Assembly: GCA_027943245.1 (NCBI GenBank)
Contig: JANDJZ010000249.1
Coordinates: 1-47,779, forward strand
Direction: 5' to 3'
Source: Acanthamoeba sp. SK_2022b
Taxonomy: Eukaryota > Discosea > Longamoebia > Acanthamoebidae
Length of the DNA: 47,779 nucleotides
Position 1 is the first letter of the stretch; each line of letters starts with the position of its first letter. The notes beneath the pieces are model-generated. The model made no database searches. It was given only the letters and a program-made list of their open reading frames with translations, and was not told the origin of the DNA. Made by a program: the position numbers and the translations under genes. Below, in pieces: positions 1 through 9,200 of this stretch.

Positions 1-71
1 CAAGGCCACAGCTCCTGCTCCCCCCCCTGAACTCGGGTACGCCCAACTCAAGAGATGAAGTGCTATTTTGT

Positions 72-1502
72 ATGAAGCTTGGAACGGTCAATCCAAGGAT
101 AAAAAACAATGCCAGAAGACCTAGTCTTCCGCCAAAACCGCGCACAGACAGCATCATAATTAATCATACAAAACACTTGCATCTTCTCTCAGAAAGATGG
201 ACAAGGACACACCCGCACTCTCTACCCATAAGCAAAAGCATGGAGATGAGCAGGAAGGCACCCGCACCTCAAAAACCACCCGCCCCGAGTCTGAAAGTAA
301 CCCCCCCCAAATCACCAAAAAATTACCTCTCCCCCCAATTAACAAGAAAAAACCCACCCCACCACCCAGCCCAACGACCAAGCAAGAGACTCATTGCAAC
401 CGAAACCGATGAGGAGATTACCACCTCCAGACCCAGGCCAGGTCACGAAACGAACCCAATCCCAGTGCCCCAACCAACCCAAGATCCCGACTGTGGATGG
501 GGCGCCAAATACGCACAAGGCTGGGGTCAGGACTCAACCCCCGCCGGGACCAGCACCTACTCATCAATCGAAGCCATCATCAACAAAATTCGTAACACCA
601 CCCCGAGCGAAGACATTGAACAGGAGATTGCCAACGTCCTCGACTCCTATGTAGAAGCCAAGAACAAGTCCATGGAGAGGACAATGAAGGTATCGACGAT
701 TGAACTGGCAGTCCTCAGAGACGCAGTCGCGAAGGCCAGAGGAGGTGGCAACCCCCAAGAAGAGGAAGACCCGACAGTCTCAGTTATTGTCGCCGAGAAC
801 GTCAAGGAGGACTGGAACGCCATACGCGCCTTCTTCAACGACATCAGGGGACTCGACCTGGAGAACACCGTCCTGTTCCCGCAGACGAACAAACGCGCAG
901 CGATCATAGCCTTTGAATCAGAAGAACACCGCACCCGCGCCCTCGACAAGATCCGCAACTCCGGGAAGGAATGGCACATCGTCTCCTCCATCCCCTCACT
1001 AAAACAATCCGACTGCGCCCTCAACACCCCCCACACGGCTTACATCTACGCCCCAGACCTCCCGCTAGAAGCCCTCGAGACAATTTCCCCCTCCCCCATC
1101 AAATCGGCTAAAACAACCAACGGGTCCATCACAGTCTCGTTCTACAGGGCAGAAGACTCCGCCGCGTTCATCGCACTCCGCTCCATCGAGACTCCCTCGG
1201 GACTGGCGAACATCTCCGACTCCTACATCGGAAAGACAGAATTCAAGCTGCGCCTGAAAGGCACCCCGAAGAAGTGGCGCTCCTCCAACCTCCGCAACTT
1301 CCTCAAGTCCCAAGGAGTCATCTTCAAGGAGGCGGAAATCGCGAGAAGCCCATCGGACGGACAGAATCTCTCCTACAGCTGGATCAAGTTCGACTCTGCC
1401 AAAGACATGGTCGAAGCCTCTAACAAGACCCTGATCACCATAACAGGAGAGAGACTAACGTGGGAAGAACCCAGAAAACGCGGAATCGGTCGTGGACATT
1501 AG
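72..1502 (+). CDS. Retrotransposon ORF1 protein (nucleic-acid-binding type, no zinc knuckles)
   Basis: The open frame begins before the first ATG; 72 is the first in-frame ATG and 240 a second candidate. The first ~150 residues are rich in Pro, Lys, Thr and Ser and look disordered and basic. From about residue 240 (after an EEEDPTVSVIV stretch) the protein has two regions with alternating hydrophobic strands and helices reminiscent of RRM-like folds, as in ORF1 proteins of several LINE families. No CCHC knuckle is seen. It ends with a basic KRGIGRGH tail, and its stop overlaps the ORF2 frame. ORF1 proteins of LINEs package the RNA into ribonucleoprotein; that role is inferred from position and composition only. 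The frame is undamaged over 477 codons. Confidence 0.75.
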   Translation: MKLGTVNPRIKNNARRPSLPPKPRTDSIIINHTKHLHLLSERWTRTHPHSLPISKSMEMSRKAPAPQKPPAPSLKVTPPKSPKNYLSPQLTRKNPPHHPAQRPSKRLIATETDEEITTSRPRPGHETNPIPVPQPTQDPDCGWGAKYAQGWGQDSTPAGTSTYSSIEAIINKIRNTTPSEDIEQEIANVLDSYVEAKNKSMERTMKVSTIELAVLRDAVAKARGGGNPQEEEDPTVSVIVAENVKEDWNAIRAFFNDIRGLDLENTVLFPQTNKRAAIIAFESEEHRTRALDKIRNSGKEWHIVSSIPSLKQSDCALNTPHTAYIYAPDLPLEALETISPSPIKSAKTTNGSITVSFYRAEDSAAFIALRSIETPSGLANISDSYIGKTEFKLRLKGTPKKWRSSNLRNFLKSQGVIFKEAEIARSPSDGQNLSYSWIKFDSAKDMVEASNKTLITITGERLTWEEPRKRGIGRGH

Positions 1503-4086
1503 TAACCCAACACCCACACTCCCACCAAACCCTCTCCTGACAATCGGCACATTAAACATACGAGGGGGCCTCCCCCAAAAAATGGACCACATCATACACC
1601 ACTTCAATAAAAAACAACTCGACATACTCATCCTCACAGAAACCAAGACCTTTCACGAAGAATGGAGCAGAATCACCCCGTACGGCTTTACTGTCACTCA
1701 CAACGCCCCCTCAATTACCCAAAAAACAAGACAAGGAGGGTTAGCAGCACTATACCGCAACAACATCGCACACCTCATCACAACGGAACAGCTAAACCAA
1801 ACCCACCACCAACACCTCCTCCACATCTCAATCAGGGCCAACAACACCCCTGCCATGCATATAATAGGAGTTTACGCACCTCACGTAAACAGAGACTTCT
1901 TCAACAACACAGTCCTCCCTATCACAAAGAAGTTAACGGAGTCAAACCCAACTATACTAATAGGCGACTTCAACGCGTGCGCACACAAGTTAGACAAGAA
2001 AAACCCAAAAGGCTACATAAGCCCACACTTAATAAACCTAATGGAAATGTGCGCGCTAAAAGATGCCTTCCGAGCACTCCACCCAACAAAACAAACCTTC
2101 TCCTGGACCAGAGCTGAAAAGAACGGCAGTATCCAAGCTACTAGGATAGACACTGCACTAATATCTCACCACATAACCCCGATCAATGCCTCATACTCAC
2201 CCACGCTGGTCGACACAGACCACCTAGCCTTCACATGCAGCTGGAGAAGAAACAACTACAACCCCTTCACCCCAGTGACTTACCGCAGAGCATTCAAAAG
2301 CAGACTTACCCAAGAAGAGGCTATACTCTTCAATGAACGGATCAGCAATTGTACCTACACTGACATCAGAGACAGAATTGCAACAGCGGCGGCTGCCACC
2401 ATCCCAACCCCCCCTCCTAACAAAGCACGTAAACTAAACAAAGAAACCGCAAAACTTGTCAAAAAGTATGGCAAGCTCACGCGAAGCATCCATAGACTTC
2501 TAGCCACAGGCTCCCTCAAGCCAAAAGAAAGAGCACTTTTCTCAAGTAACGACAACAACGAATGGCTCACCGAAGCAAAAACCTCACAGAAATCACTCCG
2601 AAGACAGATGCGCAAAGCAATCCGATCGCAAAATAAAATAAAAATAAACACAAACGTCATGAGACAGCGCAGAGATGCCAACCTCACTAACCAACTCCAC
2701 TTCAAGAGACTTAAATCACACCTACACCCAAGAACCAACTCCCTACCACTAAATGTGCTAAACGAGCACCACGAACTGGTCACAGACCCGAAGGTAATCA
2801 AAGACGTAACCCGCACCTTCTGGTGTAGCTTGTTCACAAAAGGCCCTGCCCCGACAACCCCTATCCCAAACTGTTACACTAAAGAACGCCCACGCCTTAC
2901 CATTAAAGATAATGAACAGATAACCAGACCCATCACACTGCAAGAACTAAATGACACCCTCGCAAAGATAAAAACAGATTCAGCCCCAGGCCCAGATGAA
3001 ATCAACAACGCAATGCTCAAAGCCCTCAACGACAGAAACCGAGCAGATCTCCTCTCATTCCTCAACTCAGCAATGACTGACCCTACACTCCCGGACAACC
3101 TTAACAGCGCAAAAATCTGGACCATCCACAAGAGAAACGACAAAGCAAACCTAAACAACTACCGACCCATAGCACTCTGCCAAACAATATACAAACTCCT
3201 AACACTAATAATCAATAAACGCCTCTACGAAGCAGTAGAACGGCGCAACATCCTCTCCAAAGCCCAAGCAGCCTTTCGAAAAGGGAGGTCAACCCAACTA
3301 CACATAATCACCCTCCGCAACCTGATCGAGGAAGCCCTCACACTGAACCGCCCACTCTTTGCACTCTTTGTCGACCTGGAAAAAGCATATGACTCCCTGC
3401 CACACAGAGCCATAACACTCACCCTTCGCTACTACGGCGCCTCCCCGACTCTCCAAGAACTAATAAACAAATTGTACGACAATGCAAACACCACGGTGTG
3501 CACCCGCTATGGTGACACAGCCCCCTTCCCAACGGACAAAGGAGTCAAACAAGGAGACCCTTTATCCCCTCTCCTCTGGAACCTATTCATCAACCCAGTA
3601 GTTGAACAGCTCCTACACACCCGCTCTGCTCACTCAACATCGCAAGGGGAAAAAATAGGCAACACGGCCTTCGCAGACGACCTCACCATACTCAGCAGCT
3701 CTGGCGCCGACCTGGCTGAATCGCTGGCACTCTTCCAAAACTTCTGCAACTACCACAGACTCCAAATTAGCCCCAGTAAGTCCATCATTGCAACCACCTC
3801 ACTAGAAACCCTGTCCCTAGCAGTAGACACCCCAACAGGGCCCCAACTCATACCCAACCTAGAAAAGAACAAAAGCGTCAAATACCTAGGCGCCCACATC
3901 CGGTTTGACCGACGCAAACCCGATGAACACTCCCTCACAAAGGAGTTTAAAAAGAAAGCAAACTTCATCTCATCAAAAAGGATGAGCGCAGAAGCCAAAG
4001 CACACTTCCTGAACACATATGCCTTCCCAACCATCCTCTACGACACCCATCTCGTCCCCTCACTAAAAAAGCAGCAAACAATATAG
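1459..4086 (+). CDS. Retrotransposon ORF2: AP-type endonuclease plus reverse transcriptase
   Basis: Counting from 1492, residues ~16-250 are an exonuclease-endonuclease-phosphatase (APE) domain: IGTLNIRGG, LILTETK, LIGDFNA near 157 and DTDHLAF near 240. Reverse transcriptase motifs follow: SAPGPDEI (~497), NNYRPIAL (~555), LFVDLEKAYDSL (~624), GVKQGDPLSPLLW (~684), the catalytic FADDL (~726) and KYLGAHI (~797). The proteins of this type nick the target and prime reverse transcription on it. The frame opens at 1459, overlapping the end of ORF1 by 44 nt in the other frame, and there is no ATG before the conserved endonuclease start, so expression needs a frameshift, reinitiation or a non-ATG start. 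It stops at 4084-4086, but the homology continues in the -1 frame into RNase H. Confidence 0.92.
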   Translation, partial: RGKNPENAESVVDISNPTPTLPPNPLLTIGTLNIRGGLPQKMDHIIHHFNKKQLDILILTETKTFHEEWSRITPYGFTVTHNAPSITQKTRQGGLAALYRNNIAHLITTEQLNQTHHQHLLHISIRANNTPAMHIIGVYAPHVNRDFFNNTVLPITKKLTESNPTILIGDFNACAHKLDKKNPKGYISPHLINLMEMCALKDAFRALHPTKQTFSWTRAEKNGSIQATRIDTALISHHITPINASYSPTLVDTDHLAFTCSWRRNNYNPFTPVTYRRAFKSRLTQEEAILFNERISNCTYTDIRDRIATAAAATIPTPPPNKARKLNKETAKLVKKYGKLTRSIHRLLATGSLKPKERALFSSNDNNEWLTEAKTSQKSLRRQMRKAIRSQNKIKINTNVMRQRRDANLTNQLHFKRLKSHLHPRTNSLPLNVLNEHHELVTDPKVIKDVTRTFWCSLFTKGPAPTTPIPNCYTKERPRLTIKDNEQITRPITLQELNDTLAKIKTDSAPGPDEINNAMLKALNDRNRADLLSFLNSAMTDPTLPDNLNSAKIWTIHKRNDKANLNNYRPIALCQTIYKLLTLIINKRLYEAVERRNILSKAQAAFRKGRSTQLHIITLRNLIEEALTLNRPLFALFVDLEKAYDSLPHRAITLTLRYYGASPTLQELINKLYDNANTTVCTRYGDTAPFPTDKGVKQGDPLSPLLWNLFINPVVEQLLHTRSAHSTSQGEKIGNTAFADDLTILSSSGADLAESLALFQNFCNYHRLQISPSKSIIATTSLETLSLAVDTPTGPQLIPNLEKNKSVKYLGAHIRFDRRKPDEHSLTKEFKKKANFISSKRMSAEAKAHFLNTYAFPTILYDTHLVPSLKKQQTI
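4065..4071 (+). promoter_or_regulatory. Candidate -1 ribosomal frameshift heptamer A_AAA_AAG at the RT/RNase H junction
   Basis: The run of six A followed by G sits with ORF2 codons AAA and AAG at 4066-4071 preceded by A at 4065, the exact phase of the canonical X_XXY_YYZ slippery site. Slipping by -1 here leads straight into the RNase H frame, which reads on without a stop to 4784. Known -1 sites use this heptamer, but a sequencing or mutational indel in the A-run would look the same, and the further frame break in the RNase H segment favours decay. Confidence 0.35.
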
Positions 4087-4784
4087 ACTGCGCGGCACGC
4101 AGAGTTATAATAAATGAACTGCACATCCGCAGCTGGTATGACAAAAACATTATGTACGGCCCAGATGGGACGGGCCTCTCGCTTACTGAATTGGGCACAG
4201 CCCAACGATGGGCTGCCCTATCCACCCTAACTACCATCTTCAACGGACCGGACTCACTAGCGCAGACCACAACGGCAAACAACCTAGCACTCTACCAAGA
4301 CAAATCGCCAGACTTCCCCTTCCACGGCAAACCAATCCTGCGCCGAAACCTCCCCACCATAGCCGCCTTCATAGCAGCAGCTAAAGAATGCGAGGTCCAA
4401 GTAATTTTCCCACACTTAGCACGCCCAAACAACACCCACTCACAACCAACCCAACCCCCGCCGATCCCACCCACGCCCCACACGCTAGACGTCTTCACCG
4501 ATGGGTCTTTGAAAAAGAGAGCAGCGGGTAGTGGAGTGGTCTTTCACTCCCACCCAAAGCCAATCATACTAACCCACAGAACCCCTAGGGAACAATCAAA
4601 TAATAACGCCGAGCTACACAGCATAGAAATTGCCCTGAAACACACGCCACTCGGCACCCCAGAAATCAGGATCTTTACGGACAGCCAATACGCCATAAAA
4701 ACGGTACAAAACTGCCTAAAAGACTCCCGGACATACACCACCTCACCCCAAATAGAGAGACCATCCTCAACATACGCAACCTAG
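4072..4784 (+). pseudogene. Retrotransposon RNase H domain, frame-disrupted
   Basis: This segment continues the ORF2 protein in the -1 frame. It carries RNase H signatures: LDVFTDGSL near 4484 (first catalytic Asp), NNNAELHSIEIAL near 4600 (catalytic Glu) and IFTDSQYAIKT near 4670 (second Asp). Between about 4705 and 4735, near an AAAA run, the conserved reading moves to another frame (LNIRNLASKHNK, then HHIYSHVSK with the late His) and then meets a stop near 4934. The last conserved stretch, ADEVARKGAD with its Asp, resumes in a third frame at ~4939. RNase H removes RNA from the RNA/DNA hybrid during integration. With these breaks this copy probably makes no complete RNase H. Confidence 0.8.
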
Positions 4785-4938
4785 CTAGCAAACACAACAA
4801 AATCACCCTCCACCACATCTACAGCCACGTCTCCAAGAAGCTCAGCACTGATCCCAACAAATGGCAACCAAAAATCGAGGCCCAAAAAACAAACCTCCCC
4901 CTACACTACCCCACCGCCTGCAAACTTAACACCTAGCG

Positions 4939-5700
4939 GATGAGGTGGCAAGAAAAGGCGCAGACCTCCCGCCACCCCCCTCAGCCTACGCCCGAGAAAG
5001 GGTGATCGTCCAAGACGGCTTCTCCTCCTCCCCAATCCCCAGACGGATCCTCCTTCGCAAATGGAAGGACCAATGGGACAGACCCCCTCCAGGAACCCCC
5101 AAGCGAAAAGCCCTAGCCAGCCACCCTGACACGGCCCTTTATGGCTTCTTACTTAGAGCTACTAATAATCTCCTCCCCCTCCGAGCCAACCTTCACCAAA
5201 CCTCCTCTAACCCAGTGCACGCAACCCCCACCTGCATCTGGTGCGAACACAACAACCAGGGGCACAAATTGGAAGACCTGGACCATGTCCTAACCTCCTG
5301 CCCAGCACACAGGACTGCACGATGTGAAGCGCAAATGTCTCTAAACACCATCGCGAAAAAACTGGACACTATCCCCCTAATCCCCACCGCCTCAGCTACA
5401 GACTGGCTGGGCATACAGCGCACTCCAAAAGGACACTCCGACAACCACTACAAGACCTTCCGCGCCATCCAGGCCACACTCCTCGCCACAAGCCACCGCA
5501 TCTGGATCGATCGGTGCCTCTACCTGAACGCCTTGGGCCTCACATGCTCTGCGCAGCACAAGACAGCCCCTCCCACCCCAGCAACAGCTGGGGTCGGAAA
5601 GGCTAGCGCATCGACAGGTGCAGGGACCCAAGACACAGACCAGGACCACCGCCGACCGAACCCAGCCCGACCAACCGACGATGCGACACCTGATGACTGA
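4939..5700 (+). CDS. Retrotransposon C-terminal segment with zinc-binding motif
   Basis: The frame opens after a stop near 4932 and has no upstream ATG, so it should be read as the continuation of ORF2 rather than a gene of its own. It starts with the final RNase H motif ADEVARKGAD. Further on it has a Cys-x2-Cys pair (CIWC at ~5233) followed by DLDHVLTSC, giving a CxxC...H...C pattern like the zinc-binding region found after the RT in many plant and protist LINEs (zf-RVT type). The tail is Thr/Ala/Asp-rich and ends at a TGA at 5698-5700. Role is inferred: such tails bind RNA or target DNA. Confidence 0.75.
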   Translation, partial: DEVARKGADLPPPPSAYARERVIVQDGFSSSPIPRRILLRKWKDQWDRPPPGTPKRKALASHPDTALYGFLLRATNNLLPLRANLHQTSSNPVHATPTCIWCEHNNQGHKLEDLDHVLTSCPAHRTARCEAQMSLNTIAKKLDTIPLIPTASATDWLGIQRTPKGHSDNHYKTFRAIQATLLATSHRIWIDRCLYLNALGLTCSAQHKTAPPTPATAGVGKASASTGAGTQDTDQDHRRPNPARPTDDATPDD

Positions 5701-5799
5701 CCAAGACAAGCCAACACAGCCAACACACCAACCCCGACCTTCACCGAGACCGCGGACCCAACCGACCAAACCGACCACCCTCCCCGGGCGCACTCTTTT

Positions 5800-5825
5800 C
5801 CCCTCTCAAGCTGAGAGGGGTTTTT
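5800..5825 (+). terminator. Terminator-like hairpin with T5 tail in the retrotransposon 3' UTR
   Basis: A perfect 9-bp stem, CCCCTCTCA against TGAGAGGGG, with an AGC loop, is followed at once by TTTTT. It looks like a bacterial intrinsic terminator, but in this eukaryotic setting it is more likely an RNA structure recognised by the element's own reverse transcriptase. The T-run could also stop RNA polymerase III. Structure is seen; function is inferred. Confidence 0.5.
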
Positions 5826-5877
5826 AACGAGGCGCCCCACCGACGCAGACACCGCACAAGCAGAGACGAAAACTTTC

Positions 5878-5893
5878 CCCTCCTGCGGGAGGG
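5878..5893 (+). other. Second 3' UTR hairpin
   Basis: CCCTCC pairs with GGAGGG across a TGCG loop (6 bp, perfect). It lies about 50 nt after the larger hairpin, giving the element two stable stems in its last 230 nt. Confidence 0.4.
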
Positions 5894-6026
5894 ACGGTGA
5901 CCAGCTCCCAGCCGAATCCAAGGACCAGAATGAGAGACTGCCATCACCACAGTGGGGGCTACCGGGCTAACGCCAGAGGCCGCACAGGCACACGGTTAAC
6001 CACTTTAATGACCATTACATGAACAT

Positions 6027-6125
6027 GAAAGCACCGCTTCCCATCCGAACAGCGAAGTTAAGCTGCGCCAGGCGGTGTTAGTACTGGGGTGGGCGACCAC
6101 CCGGGAATCCACCGTGCAGTATCCT
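6027..6125 (+). pseudogene. 3' four-fifths of a 5S rRNA gene, interrupted by the retrotransposon
   Basis: From GAAAGCACC to TATCCT this matches nucleotides ~21-119 of Acanthamoeba 5S rRNA as I remember it, with one mismatch near the 3' end (GTGCAGT instead of GTGCCGT). It keeps the internal control region, with the box A-like AAGTTAAGCTGCG and the box C-like GTACTGGGGTGGGCGACC, and a TTTT stop signal at 6124-6127. The first ~20 nt of the gene are replaced by the retrotransposon's 3' end. Because the pol III promoter is internal, the fragment could still be transcribed, but it cannot make a normal 5S rRNA because helix I would be unpaired. Confidence 0.93.
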
Positions 6126-6291
6126 TTTGTTTGTTTGCTTCTTGTTGCTCTGCATTTGGGCTTTCACTTTATCTCTTGTGGAGGTGGCAGGACTGGACCA
6201 CAACAGAGCCTTTCCGGGCTCTGTTGACGGCTGAGGGTTGGAGAAGAGAGAGTTGGGTGCGGGCATTTGCCCAATACACACAACACGGTTC

Positions 6292-9200
6292 TTATTTCTC
6301 TTCGAACCCTCCACGATCTTCTTCGTGCATTGCATTCCCTTCTGATACATCTTCGACGTGATCCACTTCATCATCGTCGTCATCGTCGTCATCGTCATCA
6401 GCGTCATCGTCATCAGCGTCATCATCGTCGTCCTGGTCGTCGTCCTCGGGAGGCGACCATCGATTGGGGTTCTGCTCGGAGAGCCACCCAAACGATTCGA
6501 GCAGGGTGCGTGATACTATCGTGGGGCGACCATCTGCCGTCTCCGCCTCACCGACGATTCTCTCGCGACTCTTGCCATGGGGCAGCTGCGTGCACACATA
6601 TACGCACATACAATAAGAAGACAGGCCGGGTAGAGAGGGTTGGGGGAAGGGTCAACGTTGTACCATCTCGATACCGAACGGCTTATCTTCGATCAACGAG
6701 CACTCGTACCGCGGCACGGCGGCCAGGGCGCAGACAAAGAGGATGGCCATCGTCTGGTCTCCCGCCATCTCGTCGTCCCGGTATGGGTCGGTGACCTCCT
6801 CCTCCGCCTCGTGGGGGGCGACCGCCAGGCCCAGGCGCGCTTGCGTCGGCAGGCCGTAGGCGTGGGCCACCTCCCGAAGAAACTCCATCTTCTCGACGCG
6901 CACGAAGCCCTGGTTGCGCTGGAGAATGACCGAGCATATGGTGCTCTCGTCTTCCCAGTCGATATGAAAGCTGCTCGACCACAACACACGGTCGTTGGGT
7001 GTGAGCACTGGCGAAAGGACAGATAAGCGACTGGTTGAACAAAAGGAAGGGGGATAGGCCACCGCTCGGCCAGGGCCTCGGACGACGCCTGGGCGGTGAG
7101 GCGGATCTCGCTGAAGTCCATGGATGCGCCCTCCTTGAAGGACAGCTCCAAACTCAGCATCAAGTTGCCTTCAGCGCCTAGAAGAAGCCAAGCGAAAGGT
7201 GTTGGCGCGCAGTGAATGAAGTGGATGACAACATCAACCAAGAGAGTACCGGGAACCGCCAGTCTAATAGCGGCAGTACTCTCCACTGAGGAGAGCCGAA
7301 CACTCTGGCCTAATCCCCCCACTACACATGAGATCATTGGCCGTTGTTGCCGCGTGAGGAGGGAGAGGGGGGATGAACCAAGGCCTCTGATGATGTAGGG
7401 CAGCACGCAGTCCACGTCGCTGAGCTCGACCCAATCCAGTTCGGTCGCCTCGATGTATGCTTGCGGCAACTGCAGCCGATACCTCCAGATCATGACTGCA
7501 ATCCGTCATTGGGTGAGGTCGTACGCTTAGACTGGAGAGGGAGGGGGTGGGTGGGCCGCACTCCAGCGAGACATGCGGCGCAGGAAGTCGGGCGTGCACG
7601 ATGGGTGCTCGAGGTTCAAGCAGTGAATGGGCGCCAGGACGGCTGGCCCCAAGATTGGGCCGTCCATGAACTTGTAGAGGGACCCTGGGGAAACATCGGA
7701 GTCTGTGGGCCATTCCTCGACGCTGAAAGGAGGTGATCCTTTGGCGCAGACGATGAAGAATGTGGCCATTCTGCGTGTGGATAGCTGTCAACCTTCAAGT
7801 TCAACACGAGAAGTCGCTACCTGGTGGTGCGGGGGGAGAGACTCAGTACTGCTTGGCGTCGAAAGGGAGGCGCAGGCCCTCTGCAATTTGCCCAAGCAAG
7901 TCCTTGTCGATCCAGCCCGCCTTGCCAGAATCCCAATACGCTGAGGGAGCCGAGTAGCGAGCAGTTAAGCCCATGGTCTCAGCAAACCAGAAAGCCAATC
8001 CAAGAACGGCCTGCTGGGCGTACTGGACTCGGAGCGGACGTTAAAGAGCGACGAGGGCTCAGTGGCGACACCAGAGCGACGGCAGAACGCCTGAGCGCTT
8101 TGGTGGCAGCGATCGGCGAACCCCAATTGGTCCACGGGGAGGGACCACATATCGTACATCTGGTGGTTGACGTTGAGGTGAGTCGTGCTGAACGAATCGT
8201 ATAACCGTGCTGGCGCAACTTGAGCGGGAATGCAACGCTACAGGAGGAGGAGAGATAGGACGTACGATATTGAGGATCCACACGTCATCACCAGCCACGT
8301 TGCGGCCTGGACTAGGAATACTCAGATGCAGGATGCATGTTGCTACCTTGCCCGAATTGATGTTCTTGGAGCCGTGACTCTTCACCACAACATGCTGTCA
8401 CCATTCACTATATTAGTTCCTACCACGCCCCAGCATACGTGACACACATCACACCTGCTCAATCGCCCGCATGATAGGCTCGATGTGGGCGGACGCGAAG
8501 TGTGGCTCCCAGTAGCTGGGCTGTTGGACCAGCTGCTGATGTAGGCGGGTGTTGATGAGCTGCTCCAAGGCGTCCAGCACCGACTCTGCTGCCTCGAGGT
8601 TGCTTGCCTCCTCTGTTTTTCCACCGCCTTCGAGCGGGAGGCCAGCCTCCTCGACCACCGGAGCGCTGGGTGAGGGCGCAGCCAGCGATTCCAGTGGCAT
8701 GTCCTTCTCTGAGATCAGCAGTTCAAACTCTCCTTCCTCCAGGTCGACCTCGTCGTCAACGTCGTCGTCGTCGTCATCTTCATCGAGATCTACGGTGGAG
8801 TCTTCTTCGCTCATAGTGATGGCAGTGCGGAGAACATACCTGTCAAAGTAATTGTCACACCGATCCAAAGCTGCACGCTACGATCAGCACAAGTTGCTCG
8901 CCACTCATGGTCAGCGTGAGTGAGGATTGAGCACTGTTACCAGCGCGGGCGCTGAGGGAGACGGAAGCTGCGGCTGAGGAGACCAGCGGCACGAGCTCAA
9001 GCAGCACAACGCGCATGAAGCTGTTGTGAGTCAAGACGACCTCGCGCGCGGTGTGACCGGTAGCGGCCAGAGCCATGGCCGCGTCCCAGCCCAGCCACCT
9101 ACAACCAACCACACATTACGGAGTTGAGCGAAGGCGTAAAATCACTGGCGGTCCAGAGTGGGCGAGGTGCCTCGAGCAGAGGTCGTGGAGGACGAGGTCT

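Larger units (their letters stand above)
1..6026 (+). mobile_element. Non-LTR retrotransposon (LINE-like, APE-RT-RNase H), 3' end inside a 5S rRNA gene
   Basis: This block holds, in order, an ORF1, an ORF2 with endonuclease and reverse transcriptase, an RNase H segment, a C-terminal zinc-binding segment and a 3' UTR, all on the plus strand. No LTRs are visible and there is no 3' poly(A). The 3' end abuts nucleotide ~21 of a 5S rRNA gene. The sense strand is strikingly rich in A and C and poor in G and T compared with the flanking genes, a sign of separate origin. The 5' end and any upstream half of the 5S gene lie outside the window. At least two frame disruptions in the RNase H part and a stop between segments suggest an inactive copy, unless the first is a programmed frameshift. 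The RNase H and AP-endonuclease combination is known from Tad, I and R1-like clades; I cannot assign the clade. Confidence 0.93.
5701..6026 (+). other. Retrotransposon 3' UTR
   Basis: Untranslated tail between the last stop and the 5S junction. It is A/C-rich like the element and holds two perfect short hairpins, listed separately. It ends in ...CATGAAC AT and then GAAAGCACC, where GAAA could belong to either the element or the 5S gene, so the junction is ambiguous by about four bases. There is no poly(A) or simple repeat at the end, which suggests that the reverse transcriptase recognises a 3' structure or the target sequence. Confidence 0.7.

Noticed and set aside
5800..5825. Bacterial-type intrinsic terminator as evidence of bacterial DNA
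   Set aside because: The surrounding element and all neighbours are eukaryotic; the hairpin is better explained as part of the retrotransposon 3' UTR.
6292..6609. Acidic Asp/Glu-rich ORF as a separate small gene
   Set aside because: It joins in frame, through a good acceptor (CACGCAG), to the preceding exons of the F-box gene.
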